Shown piece by piece: positions 51,501-63,876 of a stretch of 64,000 nucleotides of DNA (position 1 is the first letter of the stretch; each line of letters begins with the position of its first letter). Made by a program: the position numbers and the translations under genes. The notes beneath the pieces are model-generated. The model saw nothing but the letters and a program-made list of their open reading frames with translations. It had not been told where the DNA came from and searched no databases. Source of the stretch: Phanerochaete sordida (taxonomy: Eukaryota; Basidiomycota; Agaricomycetes; Polyporales; Phanerochaetaceae); the NCBI GenBank assembly GCA_019973155.2, contig BPQB01000001.1, forward strand, positions 186,001-250,000. Reading direction: 5' to 3'.

Positions 51501-53350
51501 CTAGCCCTCGGCCGAACGTCTGTAGCCGTACTTGTGGATGAACGCGTCGAGCTCTTTTGGTCCGCGCGAGCCGTACGGGTAGCCCACGGGCCTCGGCGCG
51601 GAGCCGTTCTTGCCCTCGATCCAGTGCAGGATGGGCGTGAAGATCTGCGCCCGCGGTCAGCGGCGTCCAGACGGCGCAAAGGGCGCGGGTACACACCTTC
51701 CAGGCGACGTCGAGCTCATCGTCGCGGACAAAGTTGGAGTGATCGCCCTTGAGCGCGTCGAGAATGAGCGACTCGTACGCCTCGGGGATGTACACGTCCG
51801 TGAAGCGGCGCTTGTACGTCAGGTCCATCTCGGTCGGGAGCGCGCGCGTGTAGAGGCCGGGGGTCTTCGTGTTCAGCTTGAGGTACATCGCCTCTGCGGG
51901 CTGGATGCGGAGGACAAGCTCATTCCGGGCGATGTCCTTGAAGATGCCCTGCGTGACGTCCTTGAACTGGATGCGGATCTCAACCTTGGCCTCGTTGAGC
52001 GCTGCAATCCCCGCTCAGCACGCGCGACAAGGTTCACGGGTAGGGTTTGCGCACCTTTGCCGGCCTTGAGGATGAACGGAACACCCTCCCACCGTGGGTT
52101 GTGGATCCAAAGCGTGGTCGCGGCGTAAGTCGGGCAGACCGAGTTGTGCGGCACGGTGTCGTCATCAAGATAGCCGGGTTTGCCGTTCGCCGCGACATAC
52201 TGACCAAGGAGAGTGTCCTCGCGTTCGACCGGCGGGATCGCCCTAAGGACCTTGACCTGATTTCACACGATTTTGGGGAGGCTTGGTAAGACAGGCTGAG
52301 TGACGCCATAGGCGCGCGTAACGCGTACCTTCTCGTCACGGATGTCCTCTGCAGCGAACGAGACCGGACGTTCCATCGTCAGGATCGAGAGCACCTGCAT
52401 CAAGTCTGTGCACGCCGTCAGCACGCGTCACCCGCACGGCCGACGCGACTCACGGTTCTGCAGGATGTCGCGGATGATACCGAACTCGTCGAAGTAGCCG
52501 CCGCGTCCCTCGGTGCCAAAGGGCTCCTTGAAGGTGATCTGCACGTTGCTGATCGAGTTCTTGTCCCACGCCGCGCCCATCGCGACGTTGGCAAAGCGCA
52601 GGACGAGCAGGTTCTTGACCATCTCCTTGCCAAGGTAGTGGTCGATACGGAACGTCTCGTCCTCCGTCCAGTGCTCCTTGAGCGACTTCAGGAGTTCGCG
52701 GCAACTCTCCAGATCCTTGCCGAAAGGCTTCTCGACGATGATGCGGTTAATGCCAGCCTTGGAGTAGCAGTGCTCCTTCAAGTTCTTGGCAACGGGGATG
52801 AAAACGCTCGGAGGCAGCGCGAGGTAGAACAGACGGTGGCGTTCGTTACCCTGGAAGCCACCATCGAGCTCTTGGAGGTACTGGTTGAGCTTGTCGAACG
52901 ATTCGCCGTCCTCGTACCCGCCGCTGACGTAGGTGCTGAGCTGCTTGAACTCCTCAAGCTTGGCCTTGCCGTCGTCATCGTCGACGTTTTTGATGTAAGA
53001 CGTGATGCGCTTGTGGTACTCGGCGTTGTCCATCTTGGTGCGCGCATATCCGACGATCTTCACGCCCGTCGGGAGGAAGCCCATGCGGTAGAGGCCGAAG
53101 AGGGCTGGGTACGTCTACGCGCAGGGTCAGCACGGTGATTAACGCGATTCACGCGACGCTGCGCACCTTCTTCTTCGCAAGATCTCCAGATGCACCGAGG
53201 ACTGTCCTGGCGTGTCAGAGAGTGCGCAGGCTCGTGCAGGCGGGCGTGCGCCGAGTACGCACCGACGATGAGGGTGTTGTTCTTGAGCTCCTGGTGGGAG
53301 CCCTCCATGGAGGGGATGGTGCCCGACATTGAGCGTTGTCGTGTTGCCAT
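51501..53350 (-). CDS. zwf1: Glucose-6-phosphate 1-dehydrogenase
   Basis: First enzyme of the oxidative pentose phosphate pathway, making NADPH in the cytosol. It starts MATRQRSMSGTIPSMEG. The Rossmann NADP-binding loop reads GASGDLAKKK, joined to TYPALFGLYRMGFLP over an intron (53117-53166 region). Substrate and catalytic motifs are present: IVEKPFGKDL, and FRIDHYLGKEMVKNLLVLRF with the active-site His and Lys. Later blocks are KEPFGTEGRGGYFDEFGIIR, EAYESLILDALKGDHSNFVR and DELDVAWK, and it ends YGYRRSAEG at TAG 51501-51503. Several short introns. Length is as expected for the family (about 500 residues). Confidence 0.93.
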
Positions 53351-53635
53351 AGCTGGGAAGGGAGAGCGGAGGTGAGAGGGGCGTGTAGGGCTTTGGGAGG
53401 AGGAGGCCTGGCTATAAAGCTGCATAATCCCATGGCGAACCCCGATGATGCGAGCGCCCGGCAGGGTCACGGTTGCATCATCCCCTTATCATCCTGTCAC
53501 CCTCTAGTCACCTCCCGACACGCTTAGTCGTCCGTCACGCCGTGTCACCCCACTCCCATCGGTCCGGCCGCACGGGACCGCTCCCCGGCATCTGGCACAC
53601 GCTCTCCGGCACACGTCCGCGTCTTCCTCCCAGCC

Positions 53636-54447
53636 ATGGCCCTCGTCGACACCACCAACGCCGCCGCGCCCGCCCACGTCTTCCCAGCGTCCCCAGACGC
53701 GGTCGTCGGTAGCCTGCGCGACCTCGTCGACTCGACCTACCTCAACCACGATGTCTCCGCCGTCCAGATACGCGCGGGTGCTCTCTTCGCACGTCTGAAG
53801 GCCCTCAACCGCGCCGCGAACGCCGCGACGCGCACACACAAGCAGGAGACCGCGGAGACGCGACACGACATGGACCAGACTTATCTCGGTCTGCAGAACC
53901 TCCTCTATGAGAAGCGGCACCTGGAGCGTGAGATCGAAAAGTGCAGGCAGTTTGCGTGAGTGACCATCTGCTCAATGCGGGGACGCGCTGGGTAACCCGG
54001 GGCCAATAGATCAATATACCAGGATGTCCCGCTCTACACCATGGAAGAGTTCCTCGAACGTGCGCCGGAAGAAACCCGCGCAGAAGAGATCTTGAACAAC
54101 GAACATAGCCTGATGTTGAGCCGGCTCCAGTTTGAACTTGCAGAAAGGCAAAGGTGAGCATGCAGATGCTTCCCCCTGTCACTAGCTAAACTTCTTTAGA
54201 CTTGACAAAGAATGCAAGCGGCTGCAAACCATGAAGGACGAGCTCTTGAAGGAGAGCAAAACGAGGCTCGCAACCATGGACAAGGTCAAGGTCCAAATCG
54301 ACGAATTGATGAAGGTGCGCCCCTCTCAGGCTCCAAGTAAACTACTACTGAACCTATGTTGCATAGCATGCTACGGACGTGCAAAGCAAAGTGGCAGAAC
54401 TCGCCAAGCCACTCGAGCCACCCGTGCCCACAGAACCAGTTTCATGA
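53636..54447 (+). CDS. THO complex subunit 5-like protein
   Basis: THOC5 is part of the THO/TREX complex that couples transcription to mRNA export. The start is ATG 53636 (MALVDTTNAAAP). Conserved segments are QTYLGLQNLLYEKRHLEREI, EKCRQFASIYQDVPLYTMEE formed over intron 53956-54009, and EFLERAPEETRAEEILNNEH. The C-terminal half is coiled coil (RLQFELAERQ, RLDKECKRLQTMKDELLKES). The last exon after an intron ending GCATAG gives HATDVQSKVAELAKPL and stops at TGA 54445-54447. This short form (about 200 residues) is usual for fungal THOC5-like proteins. It is divergent from zwf1 with 285 bases between starts. Confidence 0.8.
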
Positions 54448-55474
54448 AGATGCATCCGCACAGACTACATCATGCTTCAGCGATACTCAACCAGCCACCG
54501 CAGTCTTTCGAGTCCACAATCTCCCCCACTGTCGGAGTTCACGGAACTTTGGCCATATGCGTCGCCCCGCCATGGCACGTCGGGGTGGCGAGGTGTGTGG
54601 CGGGGAGGCCAAGCTTATCCACTCCGAGCGACGCTTTGGATCTTGGTGGAGTCCCGAGGTTTCATGGCTGCAAAGTCGGGTTGTTGACGGTCGATGGCTA
54701 TCACAGGCAACGTCATACTCGAGTCTCTGCAATACAGCAATGTATTTACTTGTCGGTACAAAATGTCGACAGACAGTTGAAGTTCCACTGGTGGTCAAAT
54801 TATCACCCCGCAGTGTTTCGCCCTGGCAGGTTCAAGTGGAGCTGAGTGCTCGCAGATGCGGCTGCAGACTGGTCAACAATCCTCTGGGGTGGATTAATCA
54901 TCAGTCGATTCGTAGGTTCAGCGATTGCTCACTACTGTATTTTCCGTGCGATGCCGGCGCTGACGATACACTGGTAGCAACATCGGCACCCAAAACCGAA
55001 TACGCCGAATTGTACATCACTGACAGGGCTGCATCTGCGACTGCAGCGCGATGGCACACCTTATGCATGACACCCTTTGCGCAGCAGCGCAGTGCCCCCA
55101 ATCCAAGCTTTCAAGGCTCTCCGTGCGCCACAGGGCATATTTCTTGAGAGGCAATGCGTCCCGGTACCGAGCTGCGGAATAAACGTTGTCTCGGTGTAGA
55201 TCGCGGCACCGTTTCTGAACCTTCTGTTCCTGCTGCGCCCTTCTTCAGACAGCGCGCATCTGACCACAGTCATTACGACAGTGCGACGGGCTATGTGCTG
55301 CATACAGGCGGTGCTTCTATTGTGACAATAGCTGTGGGGGGCTGGTGCTGCGGGCACTATCGGTGCGCTTACCCCGGTTATAACGACGCCTGCTCCACTT
55401 TCTCCCACTCACAGATCTCCTCCGTACCTGCCCAGACACCAGAACATCCTCAACATCCGGACACCGACCCGCTC
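54448..55474. other. 1-kb region with a long overlapping ORF of doubtful status
   Basis: A plus-strand ORF spans 54356-55147 (263 codons) but starts inside the last intron and exon of the THOC5-like gene in another frame. Its composition is unremarkable and no family is recognised, so it is not called. The right end is the promoter of the arrestin-like gene. Confidence 0.4.
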
Positions 55475-56786
55475 ATGGTCCCTTTCAGCCTCGACTTTGA
55501 TCGACGCCAGCGGCTCGCGGGAGAACGCATTGATGGGCACGTCGAACTGGACGTCCTCGGCCTCACAAAGGCCAAGGTCGAAGATGTTCGTCTAGAGCTC
55601 AAGGGTGCGCTCTACGTGTAAGTTCCCGGGAGCGGCTCGCACCTTGTGTCTCGGCCTTACATGATGGCATCTTCCCAGGGTCCCTGCGCGGACGAATTCG
55701 ACGACGTCACCGACGGTAGGCGACACGGCGCGCCCGGTGCAGTCCGTCAACACGAAAGTGAAGCCCACTGTGGACCTGCTCTCGGAGGGCATGACCGTGT
55801 GGCACCAGGGCCTGGGTCAGCCCGACGTGCTCCGCGTACCCTTCTCCTTCGTGCTTCCGCGCGATCTGCCGCCATCGTGCGAGGTCGTCTGCTCGCACTG
55901 GGCAGGCTCCGTCGTGTACGCTCTGCTGATCACGGCGCGGCGTTCGGGCATGCACAAGAACGAGGTGCTAGAGGAACACATCGCTGTCGTGCCAGGCAGC
56001 AGAAAGGGAGCGGCCCTCCATGCGACGCTCTCCGCGGGTCCATGGGAAGGGGAGTGGAAGACCGTGCGCGCCGAAAAGGACATCCGCCGCGGCCTGTGGG
56101 GCGAGTACTCGCACGTCGCTGCCGCTGTAAGCTTTCCACGCCACCCTCCTCGCTCAGAGCCCCATTGTTGATCTTCGCCCGCACGCAGCTCACCCTCCCC
56201 GCGGTGTCCGTCTTCCCCACGGACACGGACATCCCCTTCGCGCTGCGCATCACGACGACGTCGCGCGCGATGGACGAGGCGGACGCGCACGCGGCGCACG
56301 TCTTCCCCGCGCCGCCGTCGCGCTTCCCCGACCTCGACTTCCGCCTCGAGCGCAGCGCGCGCTGCGCCAAGGAGCGCGCCGCGCTCAGCTGCGACCTCCT
56401 CGACCGCTTCGACTGCTTCCGCCCGGGGAACAGCACCGTCGCGGAGCGCAAGGAGTGGCGTCCGCTCTCGCAGAGCGGGCCCGAGGACGCGGGCAAGGGC
56501 CGCTGGCGGCAGGAGGCGACGTTCACGTCTGCATTCCGCCTCGAGTGTGCGCCGTCGTTCCACTTGGAGGAGATGGAGCTTGCGGTAGGCCCGACGCGTA
56601 TTCACATTTGTATATTGTTCACACGTTTTGCAGTACGGCCTTCATCTGAAGATCGCGTTTCCTGGAATTGGCAACAACATAGTCCTCGAGTATCCCATCG
56701 AGGTTGTTGCTCCTCGAGCCTTGCCCCCAAGAACCGAGTCACCACCTGTACCACCGTATGTTCTCGCGTCCGGATTTTCAACATGA
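55475..56786 (+). CDS. Arrestin-like protein
   Basis: Arrestin-fold adaptors link membrane cargo to ubiquitin ligases or endocytosis; the specific cargo is unknown. It starts MVPFSLDFDRRQRLAGERID, then GHVELDVLGLTKAKVEDVRL, typical of the arrestin N-domain beta strands. Intron 1 (55620-55679) joins LYV to VPARTNSTTSPTVGD. The next exon contains LPRDLPPSCEVVCSHWAGSV and VVYALLITARRSGMHKNEVL, and a third exon starts LTLPAVSVFPTDTDIPFALR. The final exon after 56632 reads YGLHLKIAFPGIGNNIVLEY and PIEVVAPRALPPRTESPPVP, ending at TGA 56784-56786. A further splice to DNA up to 56889 is possible. No PPxY motif is obvious. Confidence 0.7.
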
Positions 56787-57202
56787 TCCTGACAACGCAG
56801 TTGTACAGCAAGGACTAAATCCTCGCCTACTCCCACCATCAGACTTTCAACGGGAGATATACTACGTCTCTTCTTCCTCTGAACTATGAAACAAGACCGT
56901 AAATGTACAACATGCTGTATCTTAGGCTGTTCTGGATCATTAGTGTACTTTACGACGATGCATTAGTTGACTGATCCTGTTATCACACGTTTATGAATTG
57001 AAACGCCGTATCGCGCAGCTCGAGGTCGTTGAGAAAAACAAAAGCATGTCGATTCTTGATACATACCTCTTCAGCAGAATAAAATCTGCTGCACACTTCA
57101 GAGGTCACAATGGCTCCGTAGGAAAACAAGGTGGCATACACCAGGCAGCTAGGTATACAATAACAAAATATAAGTACACGTAGGGAAGCACGCCACATCC
57201 AC
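56787..57202. other. Convergent 3' flanks
   Basis: AT-rich stretch between the arrestin-like stop and the TFIIF alpha stop. No gene is seen. Confidence 0.5.
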
Positions 57203-59460
57203 CTATGCGCCGTTGGCCGTGGGGGACATGGGCACAGGCGACCCCGGCGTAGGCGAGTTGGGCGCGCCCGTGCCGCGGTACGCGGGGCGGAGGACGAGAA
57301 TGCCGCCCTTGAGCTGGGCGACCTCCTTGACGAGGCGCGTGAAGTTCTGCTTCTTGTCCTCGGTCGTGAGCCACGGCGTGAAGTGGTGGATGCAGTCGCG
57401 CGTCGACGAATTCTTGGACTTCTTGAGCCACTCGACGAGCATCCAGTCCTCAAGCTCGCCGTCCGGCGCCGGCGCCGCGCCGCCCTTGCGCTTCTTCGGC
57501 TTGCTCGGCGCCCCGCCTGCGCCGTCCTCCGCCTTGCGCTTCCCCGGCTTGCCGCCCATCGGCGGGCTGTCCGCGCGCGTCGCAATAGGGCTGCCGGTGG
57601 GGCTCGTCGGTTGGCTCCCGCCTGCGAGCGGACTCGTGGCGCGGCTCGCGCCGTTCGTCTTCAGCTTGGGCGCCTTGGGACTCGTGGCGCGCTGTGCGAC
57701 CATAGCATGTCCGCCGTGCCCCGGAATAGGTGACGTTGCCCGCGAGCCGGACTCATTCTTGAGGGTCGCTGGTGGCTGCGTAGGTGATTTGGCACCAGAT
57801 GGTGCAGGCGTGCCGGGTGCCTGGGAAGGCTGGCGCGACTGGGGACGGGGTTCCGGAGCAATGATAGCAGGGCCCTGCGGCACCTGCGGGGGCTCCTCTT
57901 CGGGCTCCTCTTCATCCTGCGCAACGATAAGCAAGGATACGAGACCCGATAACATTCGCACGTACCGAGCTGGCATACGGATTTTTGTCATCGTCGCTTT
58001 CGTCGTACGCGCCGTTCTTCTCGAGCTTCTTCATGAGCTTCCGCATGTCTTTGCCGGCTCCAGACAGCTCAGGATTGTCGTCTTCCTCCTCGCTTTCGTC
58101 GATATAGCCCTCCCTAGTCTTGTTCGCCGTCTTGTATTCACGCTTGAGACGTTCCTGTGGCATATATGCGGTAAGTAGCGGCCGTAAACTACTCGCAGAT
58201 CAGGCCCTACCTCGAGCTCCTTCGCTTCCTCGTCCTCTCCGTCGGGCTCGATCTTCTCATCGTCGTCTTGAACGTCCTCCTCGAAGTCCAGCTCATCAAG
58301 ATCGCCCTCAGCGCCGTACTCGCGTTTCCGCCTCTTATTGTCTCCGCCGTCATCATCATCGTCATCGCCAAACAGATTGTCAGCGCCGCTGTCCACGGCC
58401 TTGAGCTTCCGCCCTCCGGGACCGACGCTCTGGCTGGTAGCGTAGACGAGGGACGACGCAGAAGGGGGCATGCTGCCTTCTCGCTCAGCCTTGAATATGG
58501 CTGCGGTGGCATCCGAGGGGCCTTGACCGTTGCGTCTGCGAAGGAGCCACCGCTCCGGATCCTTGTTCTTGGCCAGCTGCTTCATCTTGAACGGGATGAG
58601 TAATGTGCCGATATAAACAATGAATCTTAGCGTACCAAGTCCTCAGCTTCGTCGAGGCTGGGTACATGATGGTTCGGCTTCTTTTGAAACTTGTACCATC
58701 GGTGCGCAGGCACGAACTTGAAGATGTCGTTTGCTGCTGGCATGAACATCGCCTGTGTCTCCGCCTTGGAGACCTCCTCCATAGCCGCCGTCCATGTCTC
58801 TTGCCCCGCGCCATCCTCCATGACCCACGGGTAGCGTTCCTCCCGCCTGAGCTGCCGGATGTGGTCGGGAACGAGGAAGACCTGCTTCGTCTTCTTCTGA
58901 AACTTCTTCTTCGCCGCGCTGGGCTTCTCCTTTTCCTTGCCCTTGCTCTCCGTCGCGGCCGCCTGCTCGCCGGGGCGGATGGGCTTCCCCTCGGCGTCGA
59001 CCATGACGACGCGGCCGTCCGCGCCAATGACAGGCTTGTTGTCGGGGCCAAGCATGGGGCCCACAGGGACGGGTGCGGCGGACGCTGCGTCGTCCGCGCT
59101 CGAGTGGCGACGCACCTCCTTGCGATTCAGCTTCACGGGGCGCGCCCAGTTCAGGATGTCGACGGGCTTGCGCGAGTCGAACTTCATGACGTCGTACTTC
59201 CAGCCGTTCAGCGCGCTCGACATGAGCCGGAACTCGGCGTACGGGCCCTCGAGCTTCGGCAGCCCATCCTCGTCCTCCTTCGCGCGCGGCGGGCGCGGCA
59301 CCTTCGGCTTGGGCTTCGTGGGGGACGGCGGAGTGGGCGAGGGAGTCGACGTCCCACTTGTGTCCTGCGATGTCGACGGCGTGGGCCGCTCGGCGCCGCC
59401 TTGTGCCTTGCGCTGCGTGAAGATTGGCTTCTTCTTGGGGTGGAAGAGTACGGGGGCCAT
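57203..59460 (-). CDS. tfg1: TFIIF alpha subunit (RAP74/Tfg1)
   Basis: Large subunit of the general transcription factor TFIIF, which binds RNA polymerase II in the preinitiation complex. It starts MAPVLFHPKKKPIF at 59460. N-terminal dimerisation-domain blocks are EGPYAEFRLMSSALNGWKYD, FLVPDHIRQLRREERYPWVM, and HRWYKFQKKPNHHVPSLDEA. The middle is strongly charged, with acidic runs (DDDDDDGGDNKRRKREYG, EESDD-type) and a Ser/Pro-rich linker with repeated SRATSP. The C-terminal winged helix reads EDWMLVEWLKKSKNSSTRDC, IHHFTPWLTTEDKKQNFTRL and VKEVAQLKGGILVLRPAYR. A few short introns. The product is about 690 residues, close to Tfg1. Confidence 0.92.
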
Positions 59461-59953
59461 CGCGAGCCGTTTTCAGGCGGGATTAGAGACTAGGTATCTT
59501 AAACGAGTGAAAATAAGGTGTATTCTGGGCCGATAGAAGACTGAAAGGGACGCCGAGGCAAGGTGGTCGGCGGCAGTGGTGGTGGTTGGAAGCGAAGTCG
59601 CTCTGGGCTGTGGCGCTTGCGCACACCCGTTCCTTGTACTCCCACGACGCGTCGTAAACTCATACCACACCTGTGTCGCTGTCTTCGCCGGGCTCCTCTC
59701 ACAACGTCTGAAACCAAGGACAAATGTTCGCTCAGCTGCCAGCAGGCTCTCGAAGAGGTCGCACAGGCCGGTAAGGCATGCCTCAGGCGTGGAGCTGACA
59801 TAACCAGGGAAATAACGATAGAATACCCGGTATACATTATGTGGTATGTAAGGATCGACGGTATAAGGATCGACGTCTGCTGCAACAGCAGCATAGTTAT
59901 ACAGTATGTACAGTACTCTACTTTTCCCAGAGTTCAGTGCTGAGGAGCGACAT
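59461..59953. other. Intergenic upstream of TFIIF alpha
   Basis: Promoter of the TFIIF alpha gene on the left and the 3' flank of the DUF6534 gene on the right. Contains a short tandem repeat GTATAAGGATCGACG-like doublet near 59860. No gene is seen. Confidence 0.5.
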
Positions 59954-61838
59954 TCAAACGCCGTAAGCCTTCGGGTCCCCCGACACACTTCGCTTGCTCG
60001 CGGAAGAGTGGGAGCTCACCATGTCCGGCCATTCGGGGTCGTGCTTCGGCAGCGGCCCGACGTCGACCATCTCGTGCGTCTCGACGTTGATCGTGACCTG
60101 CGGGTGGATCGACCGGTTCGCGGTCACGAAGTTCGACATCGCCTGTGCGCGAACGGTCAGACGGGCCTGCGCGAAGCGGGAGAGCGAACGTACCGCGCCG
60201 CCACGGTTGCCCGAGCTGTGCTCTCCAGAAAGCGAGACCATCCAATCCTTTCGTGAATTGAGACTAGACATAACTGAGTTCGTGTAACTGTAGGAGACTC
60301 TCGTCAGGACATCTCCCGGCCCATGGAGCATGGCGAGACTCACAGCTTGACAACGGCGTAATTGAAGACTGTGGGTGACTCTCGTAAGTGGCACGTAAAA
60401 TACAGAATGAGAAGATGAATTTACTCATGTGAATTCCAGTGGGCTGCAACGGGTTTGTCAGCGTCGAGTTCGGGAAACCAAGGACTGAAGACGTACAGAA
60501 GCCAAGAAAGAGACGATGTGCGCGACCGTGAAGGAGGCGGTGAGAAGGCCGTTCTGAACAGTCGCTAGAGGGATGTAAGTGGACGATATCAACGGTCGAC
60601 AACGTCGATACTCACAGCGAATGATCTTGTTCACAACGTTGTCGGTGTGGGCGAAGCCCGTCTTGTGCTTCCTCTACAGCCACAAAACGACGTCAGCGAG
60701 ATGTGACGAAGCCACGAGCCGAAGAGGACTGACCAGGTACAAGGACAGGGCCAGCGCGATGAGCACATCGGACAGGGTACAGGCGACGAGCCAGGGAATC
60801 GCAACAACCTGCACAGCAAACCATTCAGCCATCATCCTAAATACAAGCCGCAGGCGCACGCACATCAAGTCGTTGGAAGTCCGAGAAGTGCGGCTTGATG
60901 GCGATACCAATGGCCGTGCCGATGGCACAAACTAGTGTGGATGGGTGAGAGACGGAAGCGACTTGAGATGGATGCACTTACGTCCTGATACGCTGGAGCT
61001 GAGGACGACGACGCCAACGATGTACCAGTTCTTCGTCAGGACCTTCAGCCGCCAGGCGAAGAAGAATTGCACCATTGTCGCGATGATACCCTGTGGAGCG
61101 GTCAGCGGCCAGACCAGATGTAGGGCGTTGCAGAAGACTAACAGCCATTGCTTCCTCTGAATACGGATCAATCTTGGTCAGTCATCTAGCTTGTGTGGAG
61201 GATTGGAGAAGCGGTACCTGAGCCGAAGACTACACAGGTAGCAGGTCAGCCATGACGAGTAAGCATAGAAAACGCTGGGTACGCACGCCAGTCTGCCTCG
61301 CTAAGAGCCTCCATGTCACCTGTCCTTCGATCAACTCATGCACGCTGAAGGTACGTTCCGAACGACATACCGAAGTGATTGACGAGGACGTTGTAGATCC
61401 ACGCCATGTTGAACGCGCTGTTCAGTGTGTCGGCGAGAAGGAGGGCGCCGACCTAGAAGGGTACACATTGAACGGGCTGTATCCGCGGCATTCGGCGTGC
61501 AGACGTACGTAGGCTTTCATCCAAAATGGGTCCCTGCGATGGTACAAGCGCGATGTTCATATGCGTGCGGCGGTTTGAAAGGCTCGAGCGACTCACTTAG
61601 GGAAGCTGTCATAGTATGTGCGGACCTGGGTCACAACAACACCGTACAGCCTGCAGGTACGGTCAGGACTGTCAGGTGAATCGGAGCGGATGCAAAACGT
61701 ACAATAAATTGAGGAAAATCCCAATTAAACTGGGTCCGTGCCTGCGAGGGATTGTCGGTTATTTTCGGACGCCACAGCGGGTCGGGGGCGGGGTGCTTAC
61801 AGAACCTCAGCCACCTTTCCTCCGTCGGACAGCTGCAT
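59954..61838 (-). CDS. DUF6534 seven-helix membrane protein
   Basis: Belongs to a large family of membrane proteins expanded in mushrooms, with unknown function. It starts MQLSDGGKVAEVL and joins HGPSLIGIFLNLL to LYGVVVTQVRTYYDSFPKDP, the first helix and characteristic Y-P region. Further exons give GALLLADTLNSAFNMAWIYN, GIIATMVQFFFAWRLKVLTK, NWYIVGVVVLSSS, the VVAIPWLVACTLSDVLIALA helix, LYL then RKHKTGFAHTDNVVNKIIR, NGLLTASFTVAHIVSFLA, and finally YTNSVMSSLNSRKDW, the family's conserved end of the last helix. The C-terminal tail is Ser-rich. Many short introns. The stop is TGA at 59954-59956. Confidence 0.8.
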
Positions 61839-63473
61839 CGTGTCTACCGGGAGAGTGCTCTACAAGCCCGAGGGGATCGGGGCGGTGAATAAAAGGGAAG
61901 AGAGAGGGGCAAAAGAGATGGTGGGGAGCGGGTGGGTTTACATATACAAGGCTCGTAATTGTTGCGGCGCGTCGCGACAGAAAAATTATCTGCCGCGGAG
62001 GAGGGGTTCCACGCACCAGAGGGGCCACCAAGCCCGTTCCGGAAACACGAGAGAATGGATGACCCTGGGATCGCCTCGGCGACCTCAAGAAATGGACGAC
62101 GAGCAACGTGCTCGCCTAGCGGCAGGCCTCCACGGAGCTAGACGTGTCCTCCGCAGGCCTGCAATCCTCGCATCCCATTGGCGTGCAGACCGACGCAGAG
62201 CGCAGATATCTAATCATTGCCATATCCGGTAAGGCCCAGATGCAAAATCCTTGGTGGCGCGAAACCGATCGCTGCGATCGGCCAGCAGATCTCCCGAGTG
62301 CCGAGGGCACTCAGCTCAACCTCAGCGACGTCGTCCCGTCCTCCAACATTGACATCCTCCGCGATTTGTGTCTACTCCGCATGCTTAGTCTCCTGGGAGA
62401 GAGCGACGACAAGCGTTGCCTGGAATGCCTTTGCCGACGAGAAGAGCCCCGGTAAAAAGTTGCGGATGTACCTCCTGCGTCCTCTCGCAGTCCGCAAAAA
62501 AATCAGACTGCACTCGCGTAGCTCGCAGCCTCCTCGTGCGCTGATTAGCTTCACCAGATAAATTAAGTCTGTCGCCACGGTCGAGGGCTGCGCGGCCAGA
62601 CTCCAGAGTGCCGCGGGGGATACAGGGTCCCTGCGTTGCCTTCGGGGAGCGCGTCCCCGCCCGATGCCTGCGACGGCCGCCGTCCCCGCCTTACGTGACA
62701 CCTGTCGTGTGCCGCCCGCCGTGGGGAGCGTCTACACTCGTTGGGACACCCTTCCTGAAGATTTCAGCCCTCAATCTTTCAAACCGGACTGCGTGACACG
62801 AGAATGGCGTGCCCGGGCGTGCCGCAGTGGCCTGCGGGCATGACGCACGTCCTGTCGGCCCCGGAAACAGCACCCGTGTAGGCTCAACGGTGCGTCTGTG
62901 ATGCCGTTGCCAATGCCGCCGGCGCAAAGCAAAGCACTCACCTGCAGACTGCGTGGGCGCGGAGCACGCTTTGCGGTGACGGGTGTCCTCAACGGTGCCG
63001 CCTACACGCACGCGGGCCTCTGCACGTGAAGACGTCACTTGCGCTACCGTTGCCACAGGCAACACGCCACGAAGCGGGCCTCGTCGCGTCCTCTTCACGT
63101 TCGCGCCCGCGTACATCCCCAACACCCTGGCGATCTCGACCCTGCGCTGGTTCTAGAAGCGCTGAAGCGTCCAAGCCGCATCTTCTCGCGCGAACCCAGA
63201 AGCGATGACTTCGAGGGGAGGATGCTAAGAACCTTTGCGCCCTGGATCAGAAGCCAACAGGTGCGCCCTGTAGACTTCGCGTATACGGATCTAGGAACCT
63301 TGCTGTACTACAGGTTTGAGCGACGCTTGCGCGATGGAGACGCTGCGAGCCTCGAATCGCTCAGCTGAAATGCCAGCCATCGTCTACGAACTTGCCAAAG
63401 TTCGATAACAGCTTGCAAAGATCTCCCTACATGCGACTGCCTTGCACGCTTTGAACTTTCAGAGCTTGAAGTT
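61839..63473. other. Promoter of the DUF6534 gene and unresolved DNA
   Basis: At about 62130-62455 the plus strand reads ELDVSSAGLQSSHPIGVQTD and AERRYLIIAISGKAQMQNPW in one frame, which looks like an exon, but stops flank it upstream. At 63039-63368 another ORF (PGDLDPALVLEALKRPSRIF onward) also looks exon-like. Neither can be joined into a convincing gene, and no family is recognised. They may be parts of broken genes. Confidence 0.35.
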
Positions 63474-63876
63474 ATGGACATCGCGTCCGCGCCGGAGACC
63501 GCGAAGCTCGAGACCCCGCGCGCCGACGGCGGGAGGTACCTCTCAAAGTTCTCCGCGGGCGACCTGCAGCAGCTCGCGCTCGCGCGCGTGCATGCGCCCC
63601 TATTGCACCACCTGCATCGGCGCTGAGCCGCAATCTAGCTCGGGGACGGGCGCGCCACGGCGAGCGTCGAGGACGTGCTCCGCGTCGTGTACGGGGTATT
63701 TCCAGGAGCCGCTGCAGGATGGCGATGAGGCGTGGGTGAGGGCGCGGCTGGGCCCGGACGTGTTCCGGGGCGTGAGGCCCGACCAGGCGTCCTGGCGTGT
63801 GCATGCGCTCGGGAAGCAGACGCGATGGGGTGGTGAGTTTGTTTTGGTTTGCCTATGTACCCTTGGAGAGGGCTGA
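63474..63876 (+). CDS. Unrecognised gene with an apparent frameshift
   Basis: ATG 63474 opens MDIASAPETAKLETPRADGG and RYLSKFSAGDLQQLALAR. A probable intron (GTGCAT..ATCTAG) leads to LGDGRATASVEDVLRVVYG. There an extra G in GGGGTATTT breaks the frame, which would otherwise continue YFQEPLQDGDEAWVRARLGP, DVFRGVRPDQASWRVHALGK and QTRWG before a GTGAGT donor. The gene might continue to the right of about 63890. Whether the frameshift is real, an error, or hides a splice site cannot be told here. No family is recognised. Confidence 0.35.

Noticed and set aside
54356..55147. 263-codon plus-strand ORF after the THOC5-like gene
   Set aside because: It begins out of frame inside that gene, has no family resemblance and no convincing splice or promoter context; left as doubtful.
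58666..59493. 275-codon plus-strand ORF
   Set aside because: Antisense to the first exon of TFIIF alpha, which is strongly supported by family motifs.
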